Source: Desulfobulbus sp.
GTDB taxonomy: Bacteria; Desulfobacterota; Desulfobulbia; Desulfobulbales; Desulfobulbaceae
Reading direction: 5' to 3'
Assembly: GCA_011051825.1 (NCBI GenBank)
Contig: DRKH01000470.1
Span: 1 to 9,307, forward strand
Length of the DNA stretch: 9,307 nucleotides
Made by a program: the position numbers and the translations under genes. Below, piece after piece: positions 1 to 7,209 of this stretch; within the stretch, counting starts at the first letter, position 1; each line of letters opens with the position of its first letter. Below the pieces are notes generated by a model. That model did no database searches. It was not told the DNA's origin and saw only the letters and a list, made by a program, of their open reading frames with translations.

Positions 1-2
1 AT

Positions 3-587
3 CAGGTCATCGGCCGGTTTCGCAAGCTGTTGCCTGAACTTGGCGATTTGTACAGCTTTTCGGCTAATCAGCGTATCGAGCCCTCCACCCTGGACTGGCA
101 TGAGCAGCCGGAACTTGCCGGGGCAGGGGTGAGTTTTCATACCGCCGTCCATGTGTTTGATGCCCTGCGTTTTATCACCGGCCGCGAAGTGGTGCGGGTC
201 ATGGCCATCAGCGGCCAACAGCATAATGCAGCCCTTGAGGACATGTTGCTGGTACTGGTTGAAATGGAAGGCGGGGTTAAGGGGACTGTGGACTGTTCCA
301 AGGTGGGCCGGGCGCGTTCGGGCCGGTTTGAGTTTGTCTGCAGTGAAGGCCAGCTGGTCGGGGATCAGATTTACAACACCTGCGCCCGAATTGTCGGGGT
401 GGAGGTGCAGCCGGTTGACTGCGGCGAGCCGGTGGGAACCATCCTCCCGCTTCTTGAGGACTGGCAGCGTTTTCTCGCAGGCCGGGGCGAAAATCCTGTG
501 TCCGGTGGAGACGGGTTGCGGGCGGTGCAGATCTGTGCGGCCTGTCTGGAATCCGCCCGGCGCAGATCCTGGGTGGAGATTGTGTAA
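3..587 (+). CDS. Gfo/Idh/MocA-family oxidoreductase, C-terminal part (5' end outside window)
   Basis: The reading frame is open from the first complete codon at position 3 and ends at TAA 585-587, giving about 194 residues. The start lies before the window, so an internal TTG at position 30 is not taken as a start. The visible part contains the segment GAGVSFHTAVHVFDALRF, which fits the conserved helix of Gfo/Idh/MocA dehydrogenases (a His, then H-x-x-D, in the substrate-binding domain). It is followed by alternating beta-strand-like stretches (DMLLVLVEMEGGVKGTVDCS) typical of the C-terminal sheet and a final helix (GLRAVQICAACLESAR), as in family members. The NAD(P)-binding Rossmann half is missing only because of the window edge. 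The substrate cannot be told; such enzymes oxidise or reduce sugars, cyclitols and related compounds in the cytoplasm. The gene converges on the HD-GYP operon and is probably the last gene of a rightward unit. Confidence 0.75.
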   Translation, partial: QVIGRFRKLLPELGDLYSFSANQRIEPSTLDWHEQPELAGAGVSFHTAVHVFDALRFITGREVVRVMAISGQQHNAALEDMLLVLVEMEGGVKGTVDCSKVGRARSGRFEFVCSEGQLVGDQIYNTCARIVGVEVQPVDCGEPVGTILPLLEDWQRFLAGRGENPVSGGDGLRAVQICAACLESARRRSWVEIV

Positions 588-672
588 ATGTGGCGGCCCT
601 CAGCCAGCCCGCATATTTCATAAGCGGCCTGCTGCAAGGCCTGAAAACGCCATGAATGCACGGAACAGCCTG

Positions 673-716
673 AAAAGAGCCGCTGAGATATTGAAATATT
701 TGGAGGGCTCTTTTTT
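673..716. terminator. bidirectional Rho-independent terminator between convergent genes
   Basis: AAAAGAGCC at 673-681 pairs with GGCTCTTTT at 706-714, with six T's on the plus strand (711-716) and four T's on the minus strand. An inner ATATT/AATAT pair can add a second short helix in the loop. It lies 85 bases after the oxidoreductase stop and 135 bases beyond the HD-GYP stop, between two convergent genes, where a shared terminator is expected. Confidence 0.75.
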
Positions 717-746
717 GCGCTGTGACGCAGCAGGCATGATGTTTTC

Positions 747-765
747 AGGTCGTTGGCGACGACCT
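747..765. repeat. short perfect hairpin in the convergent intergenic gap
   Basis: AGGTCGT (747-753) and ACGACCT (759-765) form a perfect 7-bp stem with a 5-base loop TGGCG. It lies about 87 bases downstream of the HD-GYP stop on the minus strand. Neither side has a long T tract, so it is at most an auxiliary terminator or an RNA 3'-end stabiliser. The rest of 588-851 shows nothing else convincing. Confidence 0.35.
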
Positions 766-851
766 TTGTGAACTATGCGGACTTGTTGCAACGACGGGGT
801 ACGTTACACCACAAGGATGCCCCCCCGGTGATCAATTACGGTGGCGCGGGT

Positions 852-2483
852 TTAAAGGAGTAGAAATTCAGTCGGCTGGATACCAAGATCTGCCGGGTGG
901 ACGGTTTTTATTATCCGGCGGTTGAATGTTCCGGTGTCGGGATTCCACATGCCGAGGTTGAGGTAGTCCCCTTTCCGGTACCCGCCATCTTTGTTTTTTT
1001 CCAGCAACAGAACCCAGAGCGCCTCCGGGTCAACGGTCTCATCCGGTGCCTGAGCGACCAGTCCCATTCTGCCGTCTTCAAGAAACAGTACCGTGCCGAC
1101 GGGATAGATTCCGAGCATATTGATAAAGACCTTGAGAAGGATCGGATCGAACACGGTGCCCGAGTCCTTGAGCATGACCCCCAGGGCCTTGTCCGGGCTC
1201 ATGTAGTTTTTACGGTAGATCCGGGGACCGGTGATGGCGTCATAGACATCGGCAATGGTGATAATGCGGCCAAACAGGCTGATCGGGGTCTTGCGCGGTG
1301 TCTTCGGGTAGCCGGAGAGGTCATAGCGCAGGTGGTGCTCGAACGGCGGCAGGATGATGCTTGCCTTACGGTCGTAGGATGCCCGCAGCCTGAGTATTCG
1401 TCGAACACTGTTAATCGAGTGTTGTTTAATGACCCCGAATTCCTTGTCCGTGAGCTTGGCCGGTTTGTTTAAAATCTCTTTGGGAATATCTATCTTGCCC
1501 AGGTCGTGGAACAGGGCGCTGAGTCCGAGGCGGGAGAGAGAAACCTTGCTCAGGCCGATACGATGGCCAAGGCAGAGGGACAGAATGGCGACGTTGATGG
1601 AGTGGGTAAAGGTATAATCGTCATAGTCGCGAATGGTGGACAGGTCGAGCAGTACATTGTCATCGTTCATGACCAGATCGACCATGTTCTGGACCAGTTG
1701 AACCGATTTGCCCAGGCCCGCGTTTTTGTTTTTGTTGAGTCGTTCGGCAACTTCATGCAGGGAGTGCATGGCATAGCTGTAGGTAAGGACCGCTTTACGG
1801 GTTCGTCTCCGGCGTCTGCGCCTGCGGGCGGAAACCGGTTTTTTATGGCTGTCTTGCTGTGGGGTTGCTTCTTGGCCGCCTGTTGTATTACGGGGTTGTT
1901 CGTTCCTTGTTTTGGTCGTTTTTTGTCCGGAAACATCTTCGCCGGCCTGTCCTCCCCGTGCTGTCTGCTCCCCCGGGGCTGAAAAAATACTCGCCAGTGA
2001 CTGGGCCTGGGAGGTGTTGATGATTTCCACCCAGTGATAGTTTTTTTCCTCCAGCATGGACTGGAGCCGGAACAGGGGGTCTTTTTCATCTTTTGCCTGG
2101 TTGAGGAGACGGGCAAAGGTGAGAATGTCCTCGTGGGAGACGTAGGCCGCACTGCGGTTAAAGCGTAGTCCTTCAACCTGTCGTTTTTCAAAATAGCTCA
2201 GCATCTTTCTGGCCAGACCGGAAGTATTCCGCTGCAGAAAGACCTTTTCCTGCTGCAGATAAAAGCAACCGACCGAAGCAACAAGGTTGATCTCATCATC
2301 GAACCGGAGCAGTTCTTCGATACTTTGTGAAAAGTTATCAGCACAGTTCTGCAACAGTGTATTGTTATCCATGTGGATTTTGGCTGTTGAGAACAGTGCA
2401 TTGAGCACCTGTAGAAACCGTTGTCCTTTCAAGCGGTCTGCCTTGGCGGTTGCCACGTTTTTTTTGGGTAGGATATCAGTCAT
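852..2483 (-). CDS. HD-GYP domain protein, probable cyclic-di-GMP phosphodiesterase with HEAT-partner-like N-terminal domain
   Basis: 543 residues from ATG 2483 to TAA at 852. This start is chosen because GGAAG stands five bases upstream and the ATG overlaps the stop of the preceding gene (ATGACTGA); the frame is open further upstream but that stretch lies inside the neighbour. Residues 20-135 form a domain resembling the N-terminus of the upstream protein. Residues 155-219 are a low-complexity, probably disordered Q/T/G-rich linker. Residues 220-227 are eight arginines in a row. The HD-GYP domain spans roughly 285-460: H294, HDLGK with H326/D327/K330, H355, H383-H384, GYP at 391-393 and D412 in ADVYDA. 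These match the usual dinuclear metal site. The normally conserved HHExxDGxGYP reads HHLRYDLSGYP, so Glu and Gly of the motif are Leu. No transmembrane segment or receiver domain is seen, so it is likely cytosolic. Role inferred: hydrolysis or sensing of c-di-GMP, translationally coupled to the HEAT-repeat partner. Confidence 0.85.
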   Translation of the reverse strand: MTDILPKKNVATAKADRLKGQRFLQVLNALFSTAKIHMDNNTLLQNCADNFSQSIEELLRFDDEINLVASVGCFYLQQEKVFLQRNTSGLARKMLSYFEKRQVEGLRFNRSAAYVSHEDILTFARLLNQAKDEKDPLFRLQSMLEEKNYHWVEIINTSQAQSLASIFSAPGEQTARGGQAGEDVSGQKTTKTRNEQPRNTTGGQEATPQQDSHKKPVSARRRRRRRRTRKAVLTYSYAMHSLHEVAERLNKNKNAGLGKSVQLVQNMVDLVMNDDNVLLDLSTIRDYDDYTFTHSINVAILSLCLGHRIGLSKVSLSRLGLSALFHDLGKIDIPKEILNKPAKLTDKEFGVIKQHSINSVRRILRLRASYDRKASIILPPFEHHLRYDLSGYPKTPRKTPISLFGRIITIADVYDAITGPRIYRKNYMSPDKALGVMLKDSGTVFDPILLKVFINMLGIYPVGTVLFLEDGRMGLVAQAPDETVDPEALWVLLLEKNKDGGYRKGDYLNLGMWNPDTGTFNRRIIKTVHPADLGIQPTEFLLL

Positions 2484-4245
2484 GGCGTCTTCCAAGAGCC
2501 TTGCGGCAGGCTCCCCGAATATCGGGAAAAATATGCGCTGCCCCCTCTTCGACAATAGCTCTGGCCTCGGGAAGCTGAAGTGCCAGTAGGGCCCGGGCCG
2601 CCCCCTCTTTCTGTGCGCCGCCTCCGGTTGCAAACAGGGAGCCCAGGCTGGAGCGCTGGTAAAGGGATTTTTTAAGAAACGGAATGGAATCGGCACTGCC
2701 GGATTTCCCCAGAGCCAGGTAACAACCAAGGATATGGTCGCGGTCCTTTGTGTCCCCTGCAACCCTTTCCAGATAGTTGCGGAGCATTCGTTCCGTAGGG
2801 GGATGGCGTTTTTTGCCTGCCCGGGAGAGGATTGTGGATCGTATTTCTTCGTCCGGATCATCAATTAAGGGAAACAGGATATCCATATCCACCTCATCCC
2901 ATTCGACAAGGAGGGTAAAGGCCTTGCCGCGAACCTGTGGAGAAGAATGGAGGGCCATGGCCGAGAGGATGGGGATGGCCTGGGTTGTGTGCATTCTGAG
3001 GATAGAGGGAATCAGGCCCAGGCATACATCTTTGTGTGTTTCCGGGATCACTGCCGCAAGCGACGGTGAATCGATGGCTGCAAAATGCTCGAAGAGATCA
3101 AGAAAAGAGGCCCCAAAACATTGGAGATCAATAGTTTTGCTGAGCGGGGCCAGGGTTTTTAAAATATCAGGCGGCAGGAGCCGGAGCAGCACCCATAGAG
3201 CCTTGAGCTCATTTTCGGGCACGGGTTCTTCGGAGGGGGAAAAAATATTTTCCAGGTCACGCAGGCTTTCCGGCCTTGAAACCGTATTGATCAGATCGAG
3301 AATCAGCGGGCAGATCCACTGCCGCCGTTCTCTTTCGCCGACTTCAACCTTGGTCAGGGTGCGGATGATCTGCAGGGCATAGGTGATTTGCCGGTGCTGC
3401 AGGCAGTAGAGAAAGCGATCCTGCAGGAATGCGAGTGTTTCGGCCGCCTCCTGCCGGTCATTTTGTGTCAGCAGCAGGATAAACAGAATGCCGATGGTGC
3501 TCTCGGTGTGGACCCTGTGCTCCTCCTGTTCAACCATTGTCTTGAGTTGATGCTGTTCCAGAGCGCTCAGACTCCATAAGGCGTTACCGGGAGCAGTCAG
3601 GGCGATTCCGGTTTCTTCGTCTTCGTCCCCGTCCGTGTCGAGGTCGTCCCCGTCCTGGCAGGAGTCGGCCTCAGCGGTTGTCTCCCCTGCCGGTTGTGTC
3701 GCATGTTCTTCGGGCACCGTCCCGGGCCCGGCTGGGGCAACCCGGAATGAACTCAGGTCCAGGAGCGGCAGGTCCATGGCCATCAGGTCAAGGGTTTTGT
3801 ACTCGATGTGGGGAAAGTCTTTTTCCCACAGGGCATTGGATATATTGCCGTCGTTTTCCGCATCGCTGCGCCGGTTGTTGTTGATAAGGCTAAGCAGTGC
3901 CTGGATTTCCCACCGTTCGAGATCCCTGGAGAATTCCAGCCATTCCACCCCGTCCCGGCCGAGGAGAAAGGAAATGTCATTTTCATCGGGCTTGCCCTGA
4001 AAGATGATGTCACCATCATAAAGCAGACCATTTTTGCCAACATCAATATGGAGAATTTTATGGTTTTTGAAAAACAGGGAAAAGGTTTCGTGGATTTTGT
4101 CAATATGCTGTCTGGCTATGGAATGATCTTCGGGATAGAGCGTATGGTGCTTGATGGCACCGGCCAGCAGCTGGGCAAGGGTGGAGATCGTGCGCAGATC
4201 GGAAGTACCGGTTTTCCATGTGTTGCTGCGGGATCCTGTGGCCAT
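2476..4245 (-). CDS. HEAT-repeat-like protein, partner of the HD-GYP protein
   Basis: 589 residues. ATG 4245 is the only plausible start, since no other start codon precedes it within about 35 bases; the bases upstream (ACCCCATAAGCTG) give no good Shine-Dalgarno. Residues 18-125 form an alpha/beta domain (helix with YPEDHS, then strands ILHIDVGKNGLLYDGDIIF, then GVEWLEFSRDLERWEIQALL) that also appears, diverged, at the start of the next protein. Residues 170-215 are a linker with an acidic patch (DGDDLDTDGDEDEE, 198-211). The rest is helical with HEAT/armadillo-like units, clearest near 415-480 (AIPILSAMALHSSPQVRGKAF, then DPDEEIRSTILSRAG) and 545-589 (ARAIVEEGA, DIRGACRKALG). It has no signal peptide, membrane segment or catalytic motif. 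The tight overlap with the HD-GYP gene argues that it is a scaffold or sensory adaptor of that enzyme; function beyond that is inference. I do not recognise a named family. Confidence 0.7.
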   Translation of the reverse strand: MATGSRSNTWKTGTSDLRTISTLAQLLAGAIKHHTLYPEDHSIARQHIDKIHETFSLFFKNHKILHIDVGKNGLLYDGDIIFQGKPDENDISFLLGRDGVEWLEFSRDLERWEIQALLSLINNNRRSDAENDGNISNALWEKDFPHIEYKTLDLMAMDLPLLDLSSFRVAPAGPGTVPEEHATQPAGETTAEADSCQDGDDLDTDGDEDEETGIALTAPGNALWSLSALEQHQLKTMVEQEEHRVHTESTIGILFILLLTQNDRQEAAETLAFLQDRFLYCLQHRQITYALQIIRTLTKVEVGERERRQWICPLILDLINTVSRPESLRDLENIFSPSEEPVPENELKALWVLLRLLPPDILKTLAPLSKTIDLQCFGASFLDLFEHFAAIDSPSLAAVIPETHKDVCLGLIPSILRMHTTQAIPILSAMALHSSPQVRGKAFTLLVEWDEVDMDILFPLIDDPDEEIRSTILSRAGKKRHPPTERMLRNYLERVAGDTKDRDHILGCYLALGKSGSADSIPFLKKSLYQRSSLGSLFATGGGAQKEGAARALLALQLPEARAIVEEGAAHIFPDIRGACRKALGRRHD

Positions 4246-4301
4246 CAGCTTATGGGGTAGATTGAAAAAATATCTAGAAATACAAAGCCATAACTCCTTA
4301 T

Positions 4302-4330
4302 AATATACTGAAAACGAGAGACAAAGTCAA
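4302..4330 (-). promoter_or_regulatory. sigma-70-like promoter of the HEAT/HD-GYP operon
   Basis: On the minus strand TTGACT (4330-4325) and TATATT (4307-4302) are separated by exactly 17 bases. Each hexamer matches the consensus at five of six positions. The predicted transcription start near 4295 leaves a leader of about 50 bases before ATG 4245. It is the best promoter-like match noted in the window and the only one found upstream of the two-gene operon. Confidence 0.6.
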
Positions 4331-4454
4331 TCCGGCCCGCCCAATAAGAAATATCCCGTTTCCCTTGGACGCCAGCCTTTTTCCGGGAGGAACGATATTG
4401 CTCCCTACATTTAATGGGTTAATTCTTAACCGCAACCGGGGCACTGAAAAGCGG

Positions 4455-4600
4455 GTAAGAGATCACAAGGGCACACCTGCTGCGGATGATCGGCAAGCCT
4501 TATGGAGCAGGCGGCTTGCCGCCCGGAGTCTGCGCTCGAAGTCTGCGCTTATCTACCTGTCCACATCAGGTGCACCCTGTGACCTCTTACATTTTTTCTT
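4455..4600 (+). ncRNA. candidate structured RNA: long imperfect inverted repeat followed by T tract
   Basis: The arm at 4455-4479 (starting GTAAGAG, ending CACCTG) pairs with 4567-4590 (CAGGTG to CTCTTAC): 7 bp, one mismatch, 5 bp, a one-base bulge, 3 bp, a 2x2 mismatch, 6 bp. The 87 bases between hold a perfect 9-bp stem CGGCAAGCC/GGCTTGCCG (4491-4499 with 4513-4521), a competing stem GGCGG-CTTG-CCGCC, and a direct repeat AGTCTGCGCT at 4527-4536 and 4540-4549. ATTTTTTCTTT follows the right arm directly, which favours a plus-strand transcript ending near 4600. A weak promoter-like pair, TTGCTC (4398) and TAATTC (4420), would start it near 4432, giving about 165 bases. Length, end-to-end pairing and open centre resemble 6S RNA in shape, but I cannot match conserved 6S bases. 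Alternatively it is a mobile palindrome. No protein-coding signal is convincing in 4246-4699; outside this structure and the promoter, I see nothing in the gap. Confidence 0.35.
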
Positions 4601-4699
4601 TGATATGACACCAGGTTGACTTCCCTGTGATCAGCTACAAAAGCGGCCCCGGTTGTGGTTTCGGGTTGGATCTCCCGAAGATGCAGGCCGTGAGGATGA

Positions 4700-5989
4700 T
4701 CAGTGTTTGAAGGAGCGCCGGCCGGTAAACATCATGGCCACCTTTGGATCGGCTTCGTTACAGGCCTCAATGGAGGCATAATCACGCATGGAACCGCCTG
4801 CCTGGAGAATAGCGGTGATCCCTTCCCGGATACCCACGTCTGCAGCATCACGGAAGGGGAAGAAGGCATCGGAAATCATCACTGAACCGGGCAGTCCGGC
4901 CCGATCCGCTTTGACCTTGGCGTCAATCTCCTCAACATCGGCAGCATCCCGTTTTCCCCGGGTAACCTCAAGGGCCAGGTCGGCATAGGGAATGCCGAAT
5001 CTGTCATAACAGGTGATATCGGCATATTTTATATAGGCCTTGTGAATGGCGATTTCCGCCACCCCGACCCGGTCCTGCTCGCCGGTGCCGATTCCGGTGG
5101 TGCAGCCGTTCTTGACATAGATAACCGAGTTTGAGGTTACGCCGTGTTCCACGGCCCAGCCGAAGATCATATCATCGATCTCGCGTTGGTCGGGGCTGCG
5201 TTCACAGGCATACTCCTGCCCTTTCCAGGTGGCGGTGGCGGGTTTCAGGTCATTGATGGAGCGGATGGAGTTGACTGCCGACTGCTGAACGATCAGGCCG
5301 CCGTCAATAAGGGATTTGAAGTCGACAAAGCGAAACTGTTCAAAGTCGGCCAGCCGGTTGATTCCGTCCATGCGGATAACCCGCAGGTTTTTTGCCTTGG
5401 ACAGGATTTCCAGGGTGCCGTCTTCAAAATCGGGGGCGCAGACAACTTCCAGGTAGTTTTCCGCCATCAGCTTTGCGGTATCGGTATCAACCGGCTTGCT
5501 CATGATTACCGCCCCGCCGAAGGCGGCAATACGGTCGGTCCGGTTGGCCTTGTTATAGGCATCGGCCAGGGTCGAGCCGATGGCGGCCCCGCAGGGATTG
5601 TTGTGCTTGAGAATAACGGCGGCCGGTTTGTCGACCATGTATTTAATGATATTGAGGCCGTTATCGACATCGGTCAGATTGATTTTGCCTGGATGTTTAC
5701 CCACCTGCAGCATGTCGTCGACCGTGATACCGGAAACCAGCGAATTGCCCGGTTCAATGAATTTACAGTCCCCCAACACCAGGTTGCCGTTGACCAGTTC
5801 GTACAGGGCGGCCTCCTGGTCCGGGTTTTCTCCGTAGCGCAGACCACGTTCCTCCACTGTCCCGTCCTCCATGGGGATGCCCCAGGTTCGTTTGCGGTAG
5901 ACCAGGGTCTGGTCACCAAAGGAGATGGTCATCTCCATGGGAAAGGAGTCTCCGAGAATGGTTGTGTACATCTTTTTAATGTCGCTCAT
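4700..5989 (-). CDS. purH: AICAR transformylase (single-domain PurH, lacking the IMP cyclohydrolase domain)
   Basis: 429 residues. It transfers a formyl group from 10-formyl-tetrahydrofolate to AICAR, the penultimate step of purine synthesis, in the cytosol. Seen: RYGENPDQEAALY (51-63), the catalytic KHNNPCG (128-134, Lys and His of the active site), RIAAFGGA (153-160), GIGTGEQDRV (299-308), SDAFFPFRD (373-381) and a C-terminal MFTGRRSFKH, all diagnostic of the AICARFT domain. Usual PurH is about 510-530 residues with an N-terminal methylglyoxal-synthase-like IMP cyclohydrolase domain. Here only about 45 residues precede the transformylase and none look like that domain, so ring closure to IMP needs another enzyme. 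ATG 5989 is preceded by GGAG at a longish 12-base spacing; a second in-frame ATG seven codons in is a possible alternative. It stands alone, 138 bases after the GlmU-like gene. Confidence 0.9.
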   Translation of the reverse strand: MSDIKKMYTTILGDSFPMEMTISFGDQTLVYRKRTWGIPMEDGTVEERGLRYGENPDQEAALYELVNGNLVLGDCKFIEPGNSLVSGITVDDMLQVGKHPGKINLTDVDNGLNIIKYMVDKPAAVILKHNNPCGAAIGSTLADAYNKANRTDRIAAFGGAVIMSKPVDTDTAKLMAENYLEVVCAPDFEDGTLEILSKAKNLRVIRMDGINRLADFEQFRFVDFKSLIDGGLIVQQSAVNSIRSINDLKPATATWKGQEYACERSPDQREIDDMIFGWAVEHGVTSNSVIYVKNGCTTGIGTGEQDRVGVAEIAIHKAYIKYADITCYDRFGIPYADLALEVTRGKRDAADVEEIDAKVKADRAGLPGSVMISDAFFPFRDAADVGIREGITAILQAGGSMRDYASIEACNEADPKVAMMFTGRRSFKH

Positions 5990-6065
5990 GGGCTATCTTT
6001 GCTCCAGTTGATAAATTTACAGGGTATGGTTGGCTGAAGAATGGAAATGGTGCTGAAACGGTGTC

Positions 6066-6094
6066 AATATAACGGGTTCGGGTTTTTTTATAAA
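6066..6094 (-). promoter_or_regulatory. possible promoter of purH
   Basis: On the minus strand TTTATA (6094-6089, four of six consensus bases) and TATATT (6071-6066, five of six) are 17 bases apart, placing a start near 6059 and a leader of about 70 bases. A TTGACA overlaps the -10 region (6067-6062) but has no good -10 after it. The pair lies inside an inverted repeat, ATAACGG (6069-6075) with CCGTTAT (6108-6114), which could be an operator or part of the GlmU-like gene's 3' end. No purine riboswitch is recognisable. Confidence 0.3.
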
Positions 6095-6127
6095 GCCTGA
6101 AAATGCTCCGTTATTCCAGCAGAGTCG

Positions 6128-7138
6128 TCAGCCGACCCGGTAGGTCAGGGGCGGGATGTGTTCCCGCTCTTCAATGGTACTGTTATGAAGAACGCTGTGG
6201 GCGCCGACCACCGAATTGTCGCCCAGCCTGCAGTTATCCAGTACGACACCGGTTTCAAGATGCACTTCGCTGCCGATGGTCGATCTGCCGCTGATCAGCA
6301 CCCCGGACTCAATGACGGAATCCTGACCGATCGTGCAGTTCGGAGCGATGAGAATGGTCTCGGGAGAATACAGGGTTACCCCACTGAGCATGATTGTACG
6401 GTTATGGCGCATCTGCAGTTCCTTATCCGCCTGGGCCAGTTCAACCCTGGAGTTGACCCCGAGAACATCTATGGCCTGTGGATGGATAAATTTGTGGACC
6501 TTGTGTCCTTCTCGATTGGCAATGGCGATGATATCGGTCAGGTAGACCTCTCCCTGGCTGTTGTCGGTGCCCACCTGTTGCAGGGCGGCAAAGAGAAACT
6601 CACGGTTGACAAGATAGATCCCGGCATTGATCTCTTTGATTGCACGCTGGGCAGGGTCGGCATCCTTCTGTTCCACGATTTCCAGAATATTTCCCTCCTG
6701 ATCGGAAATGATTCTGCCGTAGCCGAAGGGGTCTTCGAGCAGGGTGGTCATCAGGGTGACAGTGCTGTTCGTTTCTGCATGGGCCTTGGCAAGGGCCTGC
6801 AGGGTTTCGGGTCGGACAAGCGGGGTGTCGCCGCAGAGGATCATTATCTGGTCATTGTTTTCGCAGGCGGTTTCCGTGCAGAGCACGGCATGACCGGTCC
6901 CGAGCTGTTCCTCCTGGACAACCGGGCTGCAGCCGTATTCGGCAATGGATGCAAGGACGGCATCCCGCTGGTGGCCGACAATAACAACAGTCTGTTTGAT
7001 CCCGGCCCGGTGTACCGAATCCAGCACATGGTGGAGCATGGGTTTGAAAAAGACCTCATGCAGAACCTTGGCCCGTCTTGATTTCATCCGGGTACCTTTG
7101 CCGGCAGCGAGGATAACGGCGGTGATTGTTGAATGCAT
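6128..7138 (-). CDS. glmU: GlmU-like UDP-N-acetylglucosamine pyrophosphorylase, short form lacking most of the acetyltransferase domain
   Basis: 336 residues against about 455 for full GlmU. The N-terminal nucleotidyltransferase is complete: LAAGKGTRMKS (10-20), K24, QLGTGHA (78-84), CGDTPL (102-107, metal-binding D104), GYGRI (139-143), EINAGIY (169-175) and GVNSR (227-231, with the second metal ligand N228). This part makes UDP-GlcNAc from GlcNAc-1-phosphate and UTP for peptidoglycan and lipopolysaccharide. From about 250 a left-handed beta-helix begins (IGQDSVIESGVLI, STIGSEVHLETGVVL) but the protein stops after roughly four coils, before the region holding the acetyltransferase His and CoA site of E. 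coli GlmU. Only 138 bases separate the stop from purH, too few for the missing ~120 residues, so this is a naturally short gene rather than a fresh frameshift. ATG 7138 follows GAGGAAATCAC, a good ribosome binding site. Confidence 0.85.
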   Translation of the reverse strand: MHSTITAVILAAGKGTRMKSRRAKVLHEVFFKPMLHHVLDSVHRAGIKQTVVIVGHQRDAVLASIAEYGCSPVVQEEQLGTGHAVLCTETACENNDQIMILCGDTPLVRPETLQALAKAHAETNSTVTLMTTLLEDPFGYGRIISDQEGNILEIVEQKDADPAQRAIKEINAGIYLVNREFLFAALQQVGTDNSQGEVYLTDIIAIANREGHKVHKFIHPQAIDVLGVNSRVELAQADKELQMRHNRTIMLSGVTLYSPETILIAPNCTIGQDSVIESGVLISGRSTIGSEVHLETGVVLDNCRLGDNSVVGAHSVLHNSTIEEREHIPPLTYRVG

Positions 7139-7188
7139 GTGATTTCCTCTTCAGGAGAATATGAAAGATGGTTGGTGTCGTAAACCGT

Positions 7189-7209
7189 CTTGCCACCGAC
7201 AGTGGCAAG
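7189..7209. repeat. hairpin in the leader of the GlmU-like gene
   Basis: CTTGCCAC (7189-7196) and GTGGCAAG (7202-7209) form a perfect 8-bp stem with a 5-base loop. It lies 51-71 bases upstream of the GlmU-like start, hence possibly in the 5' leader. No T tract follows on the minus strand, so it does not look like a terminator for the WYL gene. It could be a leader structure or a protein-binding site. Confidence 0.35.

Noticed and set aside
2484..2864. 127-codon upstream extension of the HD-GYP frame
   Set aside because: It lies wholly inside the HEAT-repeat gene, has proline/lysine-rich non-domain sequence, and the ATG at 2483 with GGAAG and the stop-start overlap is the natural start.
4276..4300. 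AAGGAG followed by ATG and a five-codon frame in the HEAT operon leader
   Set aside because: The AAGGAG falls at the predicted transcription start itself and only two bases before ATG, so translation of a leader peptide is unlikely.
4365..4619. 84-residue plus-strand reading frame from a TTG start
   Set aside because: No ribosome binding site, arginine-rich low-quality composition, and it coincides with the palindromic RNA candidate, whose paired arms explain the sequence better.
4637..4679. TTCGGG/CCCGAA hairpin (4660-4665 with 4674-4679) as purH terminator
   Set aside because: Only a 6-bp stem, and the nearest T run on the minus strand (four T's at 4642-4639) is about 18 bases away, so it does not meet terminator criteria.
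5144..6037. 297-residue plus-strand reading frame opposite purH
   Set aside because: It is the antisense of a clear AICAR transformylase with all family motifs; no start signal, and its length reflects GC-rich codon usage on the other strand.
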